The translations under genes and the position numbers were made by a program. This document shows positions 17,517-25,995 of a DNA stretch of 64,000 bases, piece by piece. The stretch's first letter is position 1; every line of letters begins with the position of its first letter. This DNA comes from an uncultured Rhizobiaceae group bacterium (GTDB taxonomy: Bacteria; Pseudomonadota; Alphaproteobacteria; Rhizobiales; Rhizobiaceae). The notes beneath the pieces are model-generated. The model did not search any database, was not told where the DNA came from, and saw nothing but the letters and a program-made list of their open reading frames with translations. The DNA lies in the NCBI GenBank assembly GCA_938010435.1, contig CALLUS010000002.1, positions 418,288 through 482,287 on the forward strand. Direction: 5' to 3'.

Positions 17517-19556
17517 TTAGCGCGCGCCACCCCGCCATTGTTGGAACACCTGAGCGCATTGTTGCTGATTGCGAATCTCAACCGAGTTTCCGAACACGTC
17601 CGCTTCCGCACCCGGCAACCATTGCTTGGGTAAGTTGCGGAACTTCATACGCATGGGCGTGCTCATACCTTCACCAAAAGCAATACACTCGCGGTTAGAC
17701 AAAGATGATATGAATGCAATTGTACTGGCCGATGAAGAAGAGATTGCGCGACGAATAATTTCTTGGTCAAAATCGTTCGTCAGGCGCAAGGAAAACACTG
17801 TGGAACACTGGGATAGAATTGTGGGATCAAGTTCAGACGGGCGCTGCGAAATAATCGCCATGAACGATCCGTATTTACGACCTTCTTTCGCAATCCGGGC
17901 AATCGCACGACGTGTAGGTTCAAAACCGCCCTTGCCCGCCGGGACATAACGGTGGGCCTCTTCGCAAACGACAAGAATTTTGAGATTTCCCTTAGCCGCA
18001 ATCGCCAGTTCAAATGACAAACGACACAAAACAGACGCAACCGAATTCACCACTTCGGCCGGCATGCCTGCCATTTGAATGATGGTGGACAATGAACCTG
18101 TTCCAGGGAGGCCAAAGAAGTTACCGATCACTTGGGATGCGATGTCTTCGATTGTACGGTGACGGAACATAAATGCATAGCGGGCGTCACTGGTGTGTGC
18201 ATTGATACGCGCTTTCAATGACTTCAAAACCGACTTGTCGTAACGGGACTCCAACAAGCCCATTTCTTCGTCAACTTCAGCCAACAGATCAGCCATACGG
18301 TATGGGACAGCAGTGTCTGCCGTAAATGCGCTTGAACTGGAGTCTGAACGCAGTTTCACGCGGTCTTCACCATCACGGAACTTGGCTTTGGCAGTCGGGA
18401 TAAACTCGCGCAATGCATCCACTTCTTCGTGGACAATCGGCTTTCCGCGGAAAAGGACTTCAACATATTCTTCAAGTTGGAACATCCAAAATGGCAAATC
18501 GAGATGGTTTTGTTCAATCGTATTTGCAGACGGGAATGCACGAGAATATTCGTTGTGCGGATCAAGGGTAATGGTGCGCAAATCCGGAATGATCTCTTGT
18601 GCAGCATGAAGTAAAAGTGAAACGGATGCAGACTTACCGCAACCGGTGGAGCCCAAAACAGCAAAGTGCTTCGACAGCATGTCTGCAATATCCACATAAG
18701 CTGGAATTGAATCGTCCTGGGACAAAACACCAATCACGGCATTTGCAGAACCAGTGGCCGCGTAAATAGAAGCCAAATCAGCTGCTCGAATTTGGTGCAC
18801 CACGGAACCCACACCCGGATATGAACTAATACCCTTGGAGAAACTTGGATTCCCACCATCAGGACTGTCTTTCACTTCACCTTGAAGCTCGACCTGAAAA
18901 CGCAGATTTGATTTTGTATCTTCGGAGAACTCTCCAGTCGGCATATCAATATCGCAGATCATGCCAACAATCCGGCTTTCACCCACAATGATTGAAAGCA
19001 TACGGCCCACAGCCCATGTGAGACCTGTAATCGTATCCACACAAGATGTGTTGCCCTGCACGATCGCCATACTGCCATTACACGCTATAACAAATGCTTC
19101 AGGACGGTCCTCCTTACGCATAGGACGCGGACCGTCTTTTACAACAACAGATTTTTCTTCTGGTACCGGCCTAAATGACATCAAAGGCTCGGAAGCTTCT
19201 GCGGCTTGGGTTGGATGTTGAGCAGGTTGTGGTATAGCAACATTGGTTGCGACATTTGCTGGTGATGAAACAGCTGGTTGACTGACAGGCGCAAGCGTTT
19301 GTGGTGCCACTGATGGAGCCGCGACTTGTTGTCTTTGAACTTGCGGCGGCGCCTGTCCAACTGACGCTACAGGTTGTTGAATAGCTGGTTGTGGGGTTGC
19401 AGAATTTATGGTTTGCGACTGACGTAAAACAGGCTCAGTATGACGCACGCGTGGAGCGGGAGCTTGCGGTGCTGGTCGTACAGTTGCAGCTGCGGCAGCT
19501 GCCTTCTTGGCATCTGTAGCAGCATTGATCCGGCGCATCAGCGCTTCATTGTCCAT
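17517..19556 (-). CDS. HerA-like (DUF87) ATPase with Pro/Gln/Ala-rich N-terminal tail
   Basis: About 679 residues from the ATG at 19556; an ATG at 19577 is also possible, but a TATAAT box at 19590-19595 would leave it almost no leader. The first 125 residues are low-complexity Ala/Pro/Gln/Val. Then come a HAS-barrel-like region and a RecA-type core: Walker A GSTGCGKS (about residue 300), Walker B ILVVCEEAHRYVP (about 528), and EGRKYGSFMAIISQRPSELD with sensor/arginine residues. HerA proteins are hexameric DNA translocases or helicases, often paired with NurA nuclease or with antiphage effectors; no such partner is adjacent. Probably a housekeeping DNA motor, role unknown. Confidence 0.82.
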   Translation of the reverse strand: MDNEALMRRINAATDAKKAAAAAATVRPAPQAPAPRVRHTEPVLRQSQTINSATPQPAIQQPVASVGQAPPQVQRQQVAAPSVAPQTLAPVSQPAVSSPANVATNVAIPQPAQHPTQAAEASEPLMSFRPVPEEKSVVVKDGPRPMRKEDRPEAFVIACNGSMAIVQGNTSCVDTITGLTWAVGRMLSIIVGESRIVGMICDIDMPTGEFSEDTKSNLRFQVELQGEVKDSPDGGNPSFSKGISSYPGVGSVVHQIRAADLASIYAATGSANAVIGVLSQDDSIPAYVDIADMLSKHFAVLGSTGCGKSASVSLLLHAAQEIIPDLRTITLDPHNEYSRAFPSANTIEQNHLDLPFWMFQLEEYVEVLFRGKPIVHEEVDALREFIPTAKAKFRDGEDRVKLRSDSSSSAFTADTAVPYRMADLLAEVDEEMGLLESRYDKSVLKSLKARINAHTSDARYAFMFRHRTIEDIASQVIGNFFGLPGTGSLSTIIQMAGMPAEVVNSVASVLCRLSFELAIAAKGNLKILVVCEEAHRYVPAGKGGFEPTRRAIARIAKEGRKYGSFMAIISQRPSELDPTILSQCSTVFSLRLTNDFDQEIIRRAISSSSASTIAFISSLSNRECIAFGEGMSTPMRMKFRNLPKQWLPGAEADVFGNSVEIRNQQQCAQVFQQWRGGAR

Positions 19557-19691
19557 AAAACCATCCAAACCAACCATATTCGAACGCTTATTATAGAAAA
19601 CAGATGGTTAATATTCAGTGTTGGACAACCAATCATCGTGCGGGTCATCCATACTGGTATTTGCATCGCGATTCACGCTTCAAACGTTTAA

Positions 19692-19724
19692 TTTAAACCA
19701 GAGCTCTGATACGGTTGGTTCAAA
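19692..19724. promoter_or_regulatory. Inverted repeat upstream of the puuA-puuB pair
   Basis: TTTAAACCA (19692-19700) and TGGTTCAAA (19716-19724) are inverted copies with one mismatch, arms 9 bp, spacer 15 bp (24 bp centre to centre), about 22-54 bp before the ATG at 19746. Position suits an operator; the regulator is unknown. Confidence 0.35.
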
Positions 19725-19745
19725 TAAAATCGAAGTGATATCTCC

Positions 19746-21155
19746 ATGCCTTCAAAAAACAAAATAACGACAATTGCACCCGGAACAAAAAACCCAAAAC
19801 GTGGTGTAAAATCGTTTGATGAAGCAGCCCAGTGGCTGGCTCAACGTGGCATTGAAGACATTGAGTGCATCACGCCAGATATTGCAGGGGTCGCGCGTGG
19901 TAAAATGATGCCATCGAGCAAATTTCTTGATGGATCTACGCTTGCCCTTCCAAGCTCCGTTTTTATGCAAACCATTTCCGGTGAATATCCTGAAGAGAGT
20001 GATACTTTCGAATACCCACCCAATGATGGTGACTTACGTTTGATCCCCGACCTTTCCACCCTTGCAGCGGTACCTTGGGAAACCGACCCCACTGCGCAAG
20101 TGATTTGCGATATGTCAGACCACAAAGAAAATGCGGTCAGCTTCACACCTCGCAATGTTCTACGCCGGGTTTTGGACGCCTATGGCAGCAAAGATTGGAA
20201 ACCCGTTGTTGCCCCCGAAATTGAATTCTATCTGGTGAAAACCAATGCTGACCCGGACATTCCCTTGGAACCTCCTATTGGCCGCTCAGGCCGGGCCATT
20301 GCTGGTGGCAACGGATATTCAATTGCAGGTGTGAACGAGTTTGATGAGTTGATTGACGAGGTTTATGATTTTTCAGACGCACAAGGTTTAGAGATTGAAA
20401 CCCTCATTCACGAAGAGGGTGCGGCCCAGTTGGAGATCAACCTCAATCACGGCGATGCAATTGAGTTGGCCGACCAGGTTTTCATGTTCAAGCGCACTAT
20501 TCGTGAAGTGGCGTTAAAACATGGCATGTATGCCACCTTCATGGCGAAGCCTATTCAAGGGCAACCCGGATCTGCAATGCATATTCACCAAAGCATCGTG
20601 GATATGGACACTGGCAACAATATTTTCAGTGATACGCAAGGCAATGAATCTGACCTTTTCCGGTCCTTCGTCGGTGGTATGCAACACTACGTACCAAAGA
20701 CACTGGTGATGATGGCGCCTTATGTAAATTCATACCGCCGCCTCACCACCCATTCTTCGGCACCAGTCAATGTTCATTGGGGTTATGACAACCGCACCAC
20801 AGGATTGCGCGTTCCCACATCCGGACCAGAAGCGCGCCGTGTTGAAAATCGAATCCCGTCATCTGATGCCAATTCTTATCTGGCGTTAGCGGCTTCCCTC
20901 GCTTGCGGGTATTTAGGGATGACCCAAAATCTCGTGCCCACATCTGCAACGGAAACAACTGCCAACGAAGGGGAAAACGATTTACCCCGTGGCTTGCTGG
21001 ATGGATTAGCTTTGTTTGAGAACGACGAGGGATTGAACGATTTGCTGGGTGAGGAATTCATCGGCCTTTACAGCGCTATCAAGCGTGAAGAATTCGAGAC
21101 CTTCATGAAAGTTATCTCCCGTTGGGAGCGGGAATATTTGTTGCTGAATGTCTGA
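19746..21155 (+). CDS. puuA: Gamma-glutamylputrescine synthetase-like, second paralogue
   Basis: 469 residues of the glutamine synthetase superfamily, with VAPEIEFYLV (metal Glu), AAQLEINLNHGDAIE, GSAMHIHQSIVD, NRTTGLRVPTSGPEARRVEN and SSDANSYLALAASLACG. The N-terminus IEDIECITPDIAGVARGKMM matches the PuuA/GlnA3-like clade. It would ligate glutamate to an amine using ATP. Its last codons overlap the oxidase gene by 8 bp, and synthetase plus oxidase is the Puu pathway pair, so putrescine or a similar amine is the likely substrate. It is only distantly similar to the paralogue at 10191-11576. Confidence 0.88.
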   Translation: MPSKNKITTIAPGTKNPKRGVKSFDEAAQWLAQRGIEDIECITPDIAGVARGKMMPSSKFLDGSTLALPSSVFMQTISGEYPEESDTFEYPPNDGDLRLIPDLSTLAAVPWETDPTAQVICDMSDHKENAVSFTPRNVLRRVLDAYGSKDWKPVVAPEIEFYLVKTNADPDIPLEPPIGRSGRAIAGGNGYSIAGVNEFDELIDEVYDFSDAQGLEIETLIHEEGAAQLEINLNHGDAIELADQVFMFKRTIREVALKHGMYATFMAKPIQGQPGSAMHIHQSIVDMDTGNNIFSDTQGNESDLFRSFVGGMQHYVPKTLVMMAPYVNSYRRLTTHSSAPVNVHWGYDNRTTGLRVPTSGPEARRVENRIPSSDANSYLALAASLACGYLGMTQNLVPTSATETTANEGENDLPRGLLDGLALFENDEGLNDLLGEEFIGLYSAIKREEFETFMKVISRWEREYLLLNV

Positions 21156-22440
21156 ATTCGCTTATCAATCACCCATCTCACCAGGCCGGTCTTGGTATGA
21201 AGATTCATGCGGCAAGCGGCCAACTTATGCCCCGCTCGATGGCGACACCACCTGCGATGTTGTTATTGTTGGCGGGGGCTTTTGCGGATTGTCTGCGGCG
21301 TTATCTTTAGCAGAAACAGGTACGAAAGTTGTTCTGATTGATACCCACCGCTTTGGTGATGGAGCATCAGGTCGCAATGGTGGGCAGATGGGATCTGGTC
21401 AACGTGCGGGCGTAATCGAGCTTGAAAAGGAATTGGGGTTCGAGCGAAGCAAAGCACTTTGGGATATGGCAGAAAACGCAAAGTTATCCCTGTTTGATAT
21501 TGCAAAGCGCTACGGGTTTGATTTCGACTACCAGCCCGGCCAACTGACTCCTCTGCACAAACAACGCTTTGAAGCTGAAGCGCAGGAAGAAGTGGACATA
21601 TTGAACGGTCGTTATGGCTACGACAAGATCGAATACTTTGATCAAAATGCGATGGCCTCTGCTTTGGGGAGCCAACATTATTTCGGTGGCACGCGCGACA
21701 AGGGCACAGGACATATTCATCCGATGAAATATGTCATAGGCTTTGCGGCAGCGGCTGCAAAAGCAGGCGCAGTTTTGCATGAAAATACAGAAGCGTTGTC
21801 CATCAATCATAACAGAAAAATTATTGTTACCACGAAAAATGGAATCATCACTGCAGACAAATGCTTGTTGGCCCTGAACGGCTATCACAACGACCTTCGT
21901 CCGGAACTTGCGTCGCGCGTTTTGCCTATTCAAAGTTTTATTGGCGCAACCGTTCCACTGGAACACAACACGACTGTTCTGCCCGCAGGTGAAGCCGTGG
22001 ATGACAGCCGTTTTGTTGTTCGTTATTTTCGAAAATCGAAAGATAACCGCCTGCTATTTGGTGGGCGCGAAGCTTATGGGAAATCCACACCGAGCGATAT
22101 TGAGCGTGCTATTCGCAGACAGATTGCTGAAATTTATCCTGACCTTGCAGATGTGGAAATGACTCATGCTTGGGGTGGCAATGTGGCTATCACCATGCCG
22201 CGTATGCCTTATGTTCGTGAACTGGAAACCGGTTTTTGGACGGCTGGCGGATTTTCCGGTCACGGGGTCATGATGTCGAACTACACAGGACGCATGATTG
22301 CCGAACATTTTCTTGGCAAGAGTGAGGAAATAAGACTTCTAAAAGAGTTGAAAATTCCTCAATTTCCAGGTGGAGCGATTTTCCGCAATCCACTGAAACT
22401 TCTGGCGCTCACTTGGTACGCCATGCTTGATCGAATTTGA
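21148..22440 (+). CDS. puuB: FAD-dependent gamma-glutamylputrescine oxidase
   Basis: 430 residues of the DAO/GlcD-type FAD oxidoreductase family. The dinucleotide-binding motif DVVIVGGGFCGLSAALSLAE is near residues 34-53, preceded by the family's aromatic N-terminus SPGRSWYEDSCGKRPTYAPLDG and followed by DGASGRNGGQMGSGQR. C-terminal FAD contact is GFWTAGGFSGHGVMMSNYTG. PuuB oxidises gamma-glutamylputrescine to the aldehyde with release of ammonia and H2O2. The 8-bp overlap with puuA implies coupled translation. The downstream enzymes PuuC and PuuD are not in the window. Confidence 0.9.
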   Translation: MSEFAYQSPISPGRSWYEDSCGKRPTYAPLDGDTTCDVVIVGGGFCGLSAALSLAETGTKVVLIDTHRFGDGASGRNGGQMGSGQRAGVIELEKELGFERSKALWDMAENAKLSLFDIAKRYGFDFDYQPGQLTPLHKQRFEAEAQEEVDILNGRYGYDKIEYFDQNAMASALGSQHYFGGTRDKGTGHIHPMKYVIGFAAAAAKAGAVLHENTEALSINHNRKIIVTTKNGIITADKCLLALNGYHNDLRPELASRVLPIQSFIGATVPLEHNTTVLPAGEAVDDSRFVVRYFRKSKDNRLLFGGREAYGKSTPSDIERAIRRQIAEIYPDLADVEMTHAWGGNVAITMPRMPYVRELETGFWTAGGFSGHGVMMSNYTGRMIAEHFLGKSEEIRLLKELKIPQFPGGAIFRNPLKLLALTWYAMLDRI

Positions 22441-22445
22441 TCAAG

Positions 22446-23582
22446 TTACACTTCGCCCGTGTTCACGCGGCTCATATCTCCATCAGCCCAAGCCATAACT
22501 TTGGGATTCATAATTTTAAACCAGAGAGGTGGAATCGCCGCCAATAGGAACGTTCCGGGATAGCCAGACGGCAATCGCGGCAGGTCTTCGAAATTTCGTA
22601 AGCTTTGATAAGGGCGCATCGGGTTAGTATGATGATCGCTGTGGCGCTGCAAGTGAAACAACATTAGATTGGACACAATATGATTGGTGTTCCAAGAATG
22701 ATAAGGCTGGCACGGTTCATATTTACCATTGTCTTTTTTTTGCCGTTTCAAACCATAGTGTTCAACATAATTGGCTTCGGTAAGCGCATACCAACCAATG
22801 AAGTTGTGGACCAAAAGGAATGGCACCATAATCCATCCAAAGGCGACAATCAGACCAATATTGACGATCAAAGTAACAGTATAACCTTGCAGAGTTTCAT
22901 TTCGCCAATGCCAAAATGGCAATCCCTTTTTACCCATACGTTCGGCCTCGTGTTCAAACCCACGTTTCAACGCTCCTGGTAATTCGCGCCAAGCGAACGC
23001 ATAGACACTCTCGTTAAATCGCGCTGATGCAGGGTCTTCTGGCGTTGCCACCCATATATGGTGTCCGCGATTGTGCTCCACACAAAAATGTCCATAGCCT
23101 GATACGGCATTCGCCAAAAGCGCGAAGAGCTTGTCTGTCTTGTTGGATTTATGTCCCAATTCATGGCCCACAGTAATTGCGGTTCCAGACGTGTATCCGG
23201 CGCTCACTGTAAGAGACAAAATAGCCCACCAGGGCAAATCTTGCGTGCCCACGAGCCAAGCAGATGAAAGTAAGGCAATCCAAAACAGCGAAACCGACAC
23301 ATGAAGCAGAACACGATAATAGTTGTCCTCTGCCATTTTTTCTACGATTTCAGCAGGTGGATTGCTGTGATCCTCACCAATAACCAAATCCAGAGTGGGG
23401 ATTAAAAAATACGAATACAAAAGTGGGATCAACGTGACCAACGGGTTATGACCCAGTTGAAAATACAGCCAAACACAAAGTGTTGGAACAATTGGTACCG
23501 ATAGTGACAGAAGCCAGAGATAGCGTTTCGTATCCTTGTATTCGATACGTTCACCTGACTTGGTTTCAGCCACAAAGATCAT
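22446..23582 (-). CDS. alkB: Alkane 1-monooxygenase (membrane di-iron hydroxylase)
   Basis: 378 residues with about six membrane segments. All AlkB histidine boxes are intact: HELGHK (140-145), EHNRGHH (169-175), NYVEHYG (271-277) and LQRHSDHH (311-318). These set it apart from fatty acid desaturases and from XylM. It hydroxylates the terminal carbon of alkanes using O2 and electrons from rubredoxin and rubredoxin reductase; neither is fused or adjacent here. It begins 4 bp after the stop of a KASIII-like gene on the same strand, so the two are almost surely cotranscribed. Convergent with puuB (5 bp between stops). Confidence 0.93.
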   Translation of the reverse strand: MIFVAETKSGERIEYKDTKRYLWLLSLSVPIVPTLCVWLYFQLGHNPLVTLIPLLYSYFLIPTLDLVIGEDHSNPPAEIVEKMAEDNYYRVLLHVSVSLFWIALLSSAWLVGTQDLPWWAILSLTVSAGYTSGTAITVGHELGHKSNKTDKLFALLANAVSGYGHFCVEHNRGHHIWVATPEDPASARFNESVYAFAWRELPGALKRGFEHEAERMGKKGLPFWHWRNETLQGYTVTLIVNIGLIVAFGWIMVPFLLVHNFIGWYALTEANYVEHYGLKRQKKDNGKYEPCQPYHSWNTNHIVSNLMLFHLQRHSDHHTNPMRPYQSLRNFEDLPRLPSGYPGTFLLAAIPPLWFKIMNPKVMAWADGDMSRVNTGEV

Positions 23583-23586
23583 GATT

Positions 23587-24711
23587 TCAAAGCCTTTTCA
23601 CAATCACGTTTCCAACAGAATAACCCGCCCCAAAAGAGCAAATGATACCGAGAGAATCTACCGGTAAATCGTCGCTGTTCTGTGAGAATGCAATGATGGA
23701 CCCCGCGGAACTTGTGTTCGCATATTCTTGCAGAATATTCGGTTGCTCGTGGGGTTCGGGAACGCGCCCCAAAACCTTTCTCCCGATGAAGTCGTTCATA
23801 GATTTGTTGGCTTGATGCAACCACATCCGGTCCAGTTTGGTAGGATCAACACCTTCTTCTTCACAGTGTTTGACCACCATATCAGACACGATGGGAACCA
23901 CTTGTTTGAAAACCTGACGTCCATTTTGCATGAACTGCATATCGCGACGGTCCTGCACGCCATCTGGTCTCGAACGACGTAGGAAGCCGTTATTGTTGCG
24001 AATATTGTTTGAAAATTGTGTCAGACAACGGGTCGCCAAAATTTCAAACTGAGTGTCCGAACTTGCTTGTGACTTTTCTTCCAGAACGACAGCGGTGCAA
24101 ACATCGCCAAATATGAAATGACAATCGCGGTCGCGCCATTCCAGATGACCGGAACAAATCTCTGGATTGACCATCAAAATACAATTGGCTGAACCGGAGC
24201 GGATCATGTCGGCTGCCGATTGAATTCCAAAGGTGGCAGAAGAACAAGCCACATTCATATCATAACCAAAGCCGCTGATACCGAGCGCATCTTGGACTTC
24301 AATGGCAATGGCCGGATAGGCACGTTCATGGTTGGATGCGGCACAAATGACTGCATCCATATCAGCGGCAGTTTTACCAGCCTTGGTCAAAGCGTCTTTT
24401 GCAGCGGCGATCGCCATTTCAGCCATAATACCAGGTTCTTCCATGTCGCGTTGGCGCAATGTAGGATGCATAATATCAGGGTTAAGAACGCCCTTTTTAT
24501 CCATCACATAACGACGCTCGATGCCTGACGCTTTGAAAATAAACTCTTCGCTTGAATAGGCCATTGGCTCACGTTCGCCGGCCTCAATCTCTGTTACATG
24601 CAGTTCGTTTTGCTTATCAGCATACGCGTTGAAGGCTTCGACCAACTCCGCATTTGTGATAACAGCCTCGGGTGTAAATACACCTGTACCGCTGATGACG
24701 ACTTGTCGCAT
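23587..24711 (-). CDS. Beta-ketoacyl-ACP synthase III-like enzyme (FabH2/PA3286-type)
   Basis: 374 residues, longer than housekeeping FabH (about 320). The thiolase-fold triad is present: Cys156 in NVACSSATFG, His299 in WLHQANKSMND and Asn332 in YANTSSAGS. An insert around residues 35-95 (HVTEIEAGEREPMAYSSEEF, SGIERRYVMDKKGVL) resembles the P. aeruginosa enzyme PA3286, which condenses octanoyl-CoA with malonyl-ACP and shunts beta-oxidation products to lipid synthesis. I infer a similar medium-chain acyl-CoA primed condensation; a role in ketone or secondary-metabolite formation is an alternative. The operon with alkB suggests substrates derived from alkanes. Confidence 0.85.
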   Translation of the reverse strand: MRQVVISGTGVFTPEAVITNAELVEAFNAYADKQNELHVTEIEAGEREPMAYSSEEFIFKASGIERRYVMDKKGVLNPDIMHPTLRQRDMEEPGIMAEMAIAAAKDALTKAGKTAADMDAVICAASNHERAYPAIAIEVQDALGISGFGYDMNVACSSATFGIQSAADMIRSGSANCILMVNPEICSGHLEWRDRDCHFIFGDVCTAVVLEEKSQASSDTQFEILATRCLTQFSNNIRNNNGFLRRSRPDGVQDRRDMQFMQNGRQVFKQVVPIVSDMVVKHCEEEGVDPTKLDRMWLHQANKSMNDFIGRKVLGRVPEPHEQPNILQEYANTSSAGSIIAFSQNSDDLPVDSLGIICSFGAGYSVGNVIVKRL

Positions 24712-24807
24712 AATTCTTGACCTTAACCCCTTGTATCTCCATCAAAACTAAAGCGACAATTGCGGCACCACAAGATGTACGTTCGAATTGAAAGTGAAAA
24801 ACTCAAA

Positions 24808-25995
24808 ATGTTGAAAAGCCAACCGACTGCTCAAGACTGTATTGCCATGCTGGAACGGCTGGTTGGCTATGACACAACATCCCGCAATTCCAACATGGAA
24901 CTCATCGATGACATGCGTTCCATGTTGTCCGAACTGGGTGTTGAAAGCCGCCTCACATTCAATGATGAAAAAACCAAAGCCAATTTGTGGGCCACTATTG
25001 GCCCTCAAGGCACTGGCGGGGTTGTTCTTTCCGGCCATACGGATGTTGTGCCTGTAGATGGACAAAACTGGTCGAGCGATCCATTTAGCTTGACCGAACG
25101 TGATGGCCGTCTCTTCGGGCGCGGCACTTGCGACATGAAGGGCTACATCGCATGCGTGATGACGCACGCCAAAAGCATGGCCGAAGCTGACTTAAAAACA
25201 CCTATTCATTTTGCGTTTTCCTATGACGAAGAAGTTGGTTGTACAGGGGTGAAAGGATTGATTGATGACATGCGCGACAACCTCCCCGCACCTCTGGCTG
25301 TTATTGTTGGTGAACCGACCAGCATGCAAGTTGTTGGGGGGCACAAAGGTGGGCACAGTTATGTGACCACTGTTCACGGCATTGATGGGCATTCCAGCGC
25401 ACCAGACTTGGGTGCCAACGCCATATTTTATGGTGCTCGCATTATCAATTTCATCGAACAATTGGGGCATCGCATAAAAGCCAATGGTGATCCGAACAAT
25501 GGGTTCACGCCCTACTACACAACTGTCGATTGCGGTTTGCTCGAAGGTGGAACCGCTGCAAATATCATCCCGGCCCGATGTGAATTTCATTGGGGGTTCC
25601 GCAATGTGCCCGGCGATGACACAGATGCATTTTGCAAAGAGGTGTTTAGCTTTATTGAAGCGGAAATCGAACCTGAGTTGAAAGCCGTATCCGATGCGGC
25701 AGGTGTCACCCATGAATTGCGTCATTACCTGCCCGCTATGAAGCCTGACGAAAATTCACCAGCTGAAACCCTGTTGCGTCACCTCACAGGACTCAACGAA
25801 TCTGGCCGTGTGGCCTACGGGACGGAAGCCGCGCATTTCCAAACGGCTGGTGTGCCGGGTGTCATTTTTGGACCCGGTTCTATCAAGCAAGCTCATTTAC
25901 CAGATGAATATATCGATATCGATCAGATGGAAGCTTGCCACGATTTTATCGGTAAGCTCACCGAATGGGCAAGCGAAAATGAGGGCATCAATTGA
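24808..25995 (+). CDS. argE: Acetylornithine deacetylase (M20 family)
   Basis: About 395 residues from the ATG at 24808; in-frame ATG 24775 or TTG 24760 would add 11 or 16 charged residues, and no site has a convincing ribosome-binding sequence. Di-zinc M20 motifs are complete: LSGHTDVVPVDG (metal His and catalytic Asp), GRGTCDMKGYIA (bridging Asp), FSYDEEVGCTG (catalytic Glu), and VGEPTSMQVVGGHKGG. The dimerisation domain spans about 180-290. It releases acetate from N-acetylornithine in arginine synthesis, though related deacylases exist and many alphaproteobacteria use ArgJ instead. The stop overlaps the next gene's start. Confidence 0.87.
   Translation: MLKSQPTAQDCIAMLERLVGYDTTSRNSNMELIDDMRSMLSELGVESRLTFNDEKTKANLWATIGPQGTGGVVLSGHTDVVPVDGQNWSSDPFSLTERDGRLFGRGTCDMKGYIACVMTHAKSMAEADLKTPIHFAFSYDEEVGCTGVKGLIDDMRDNLPAPLAVIVGEPTSMQVVGGHKGGHSYVTTVHGIDGHSSAPDLGANAIFYGARIINFIEQLGHRIKANGDPNNGFTPYYTTVDCGLLEGGTAANIIPARCEFHWGFRNVPGDDTDAFCKEVFSFIEAEIEPELKAVSDAAGVTHELRHYLPAMKPDENSPAETLLRHLTGLNESGRVAYGTEAAHFQTAGVPGVIFGPGSIKQAHLPDEYIDIDQMEACHDFIGKLTEWASENEGIN

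Noticed and set aside
17517..19556. HerA-based antiphage system
   Set aside because: No effector nuclease or SIR2-like gene adjacent, no defence-island neighbours or mobility genes, so a defence role is not supported.
21484..21966. 160-residue open frame on the minus strand
   Set aside because: Antisense to puuB and without a ribosome site or known motif.
23587..24711. OleA-type olefin biosynthesis enzyme
   Set aside because: No OleB, OleC or OleD neighbours, and the N-terminal insert resembles FabH2/PA3286 rather than OleA.
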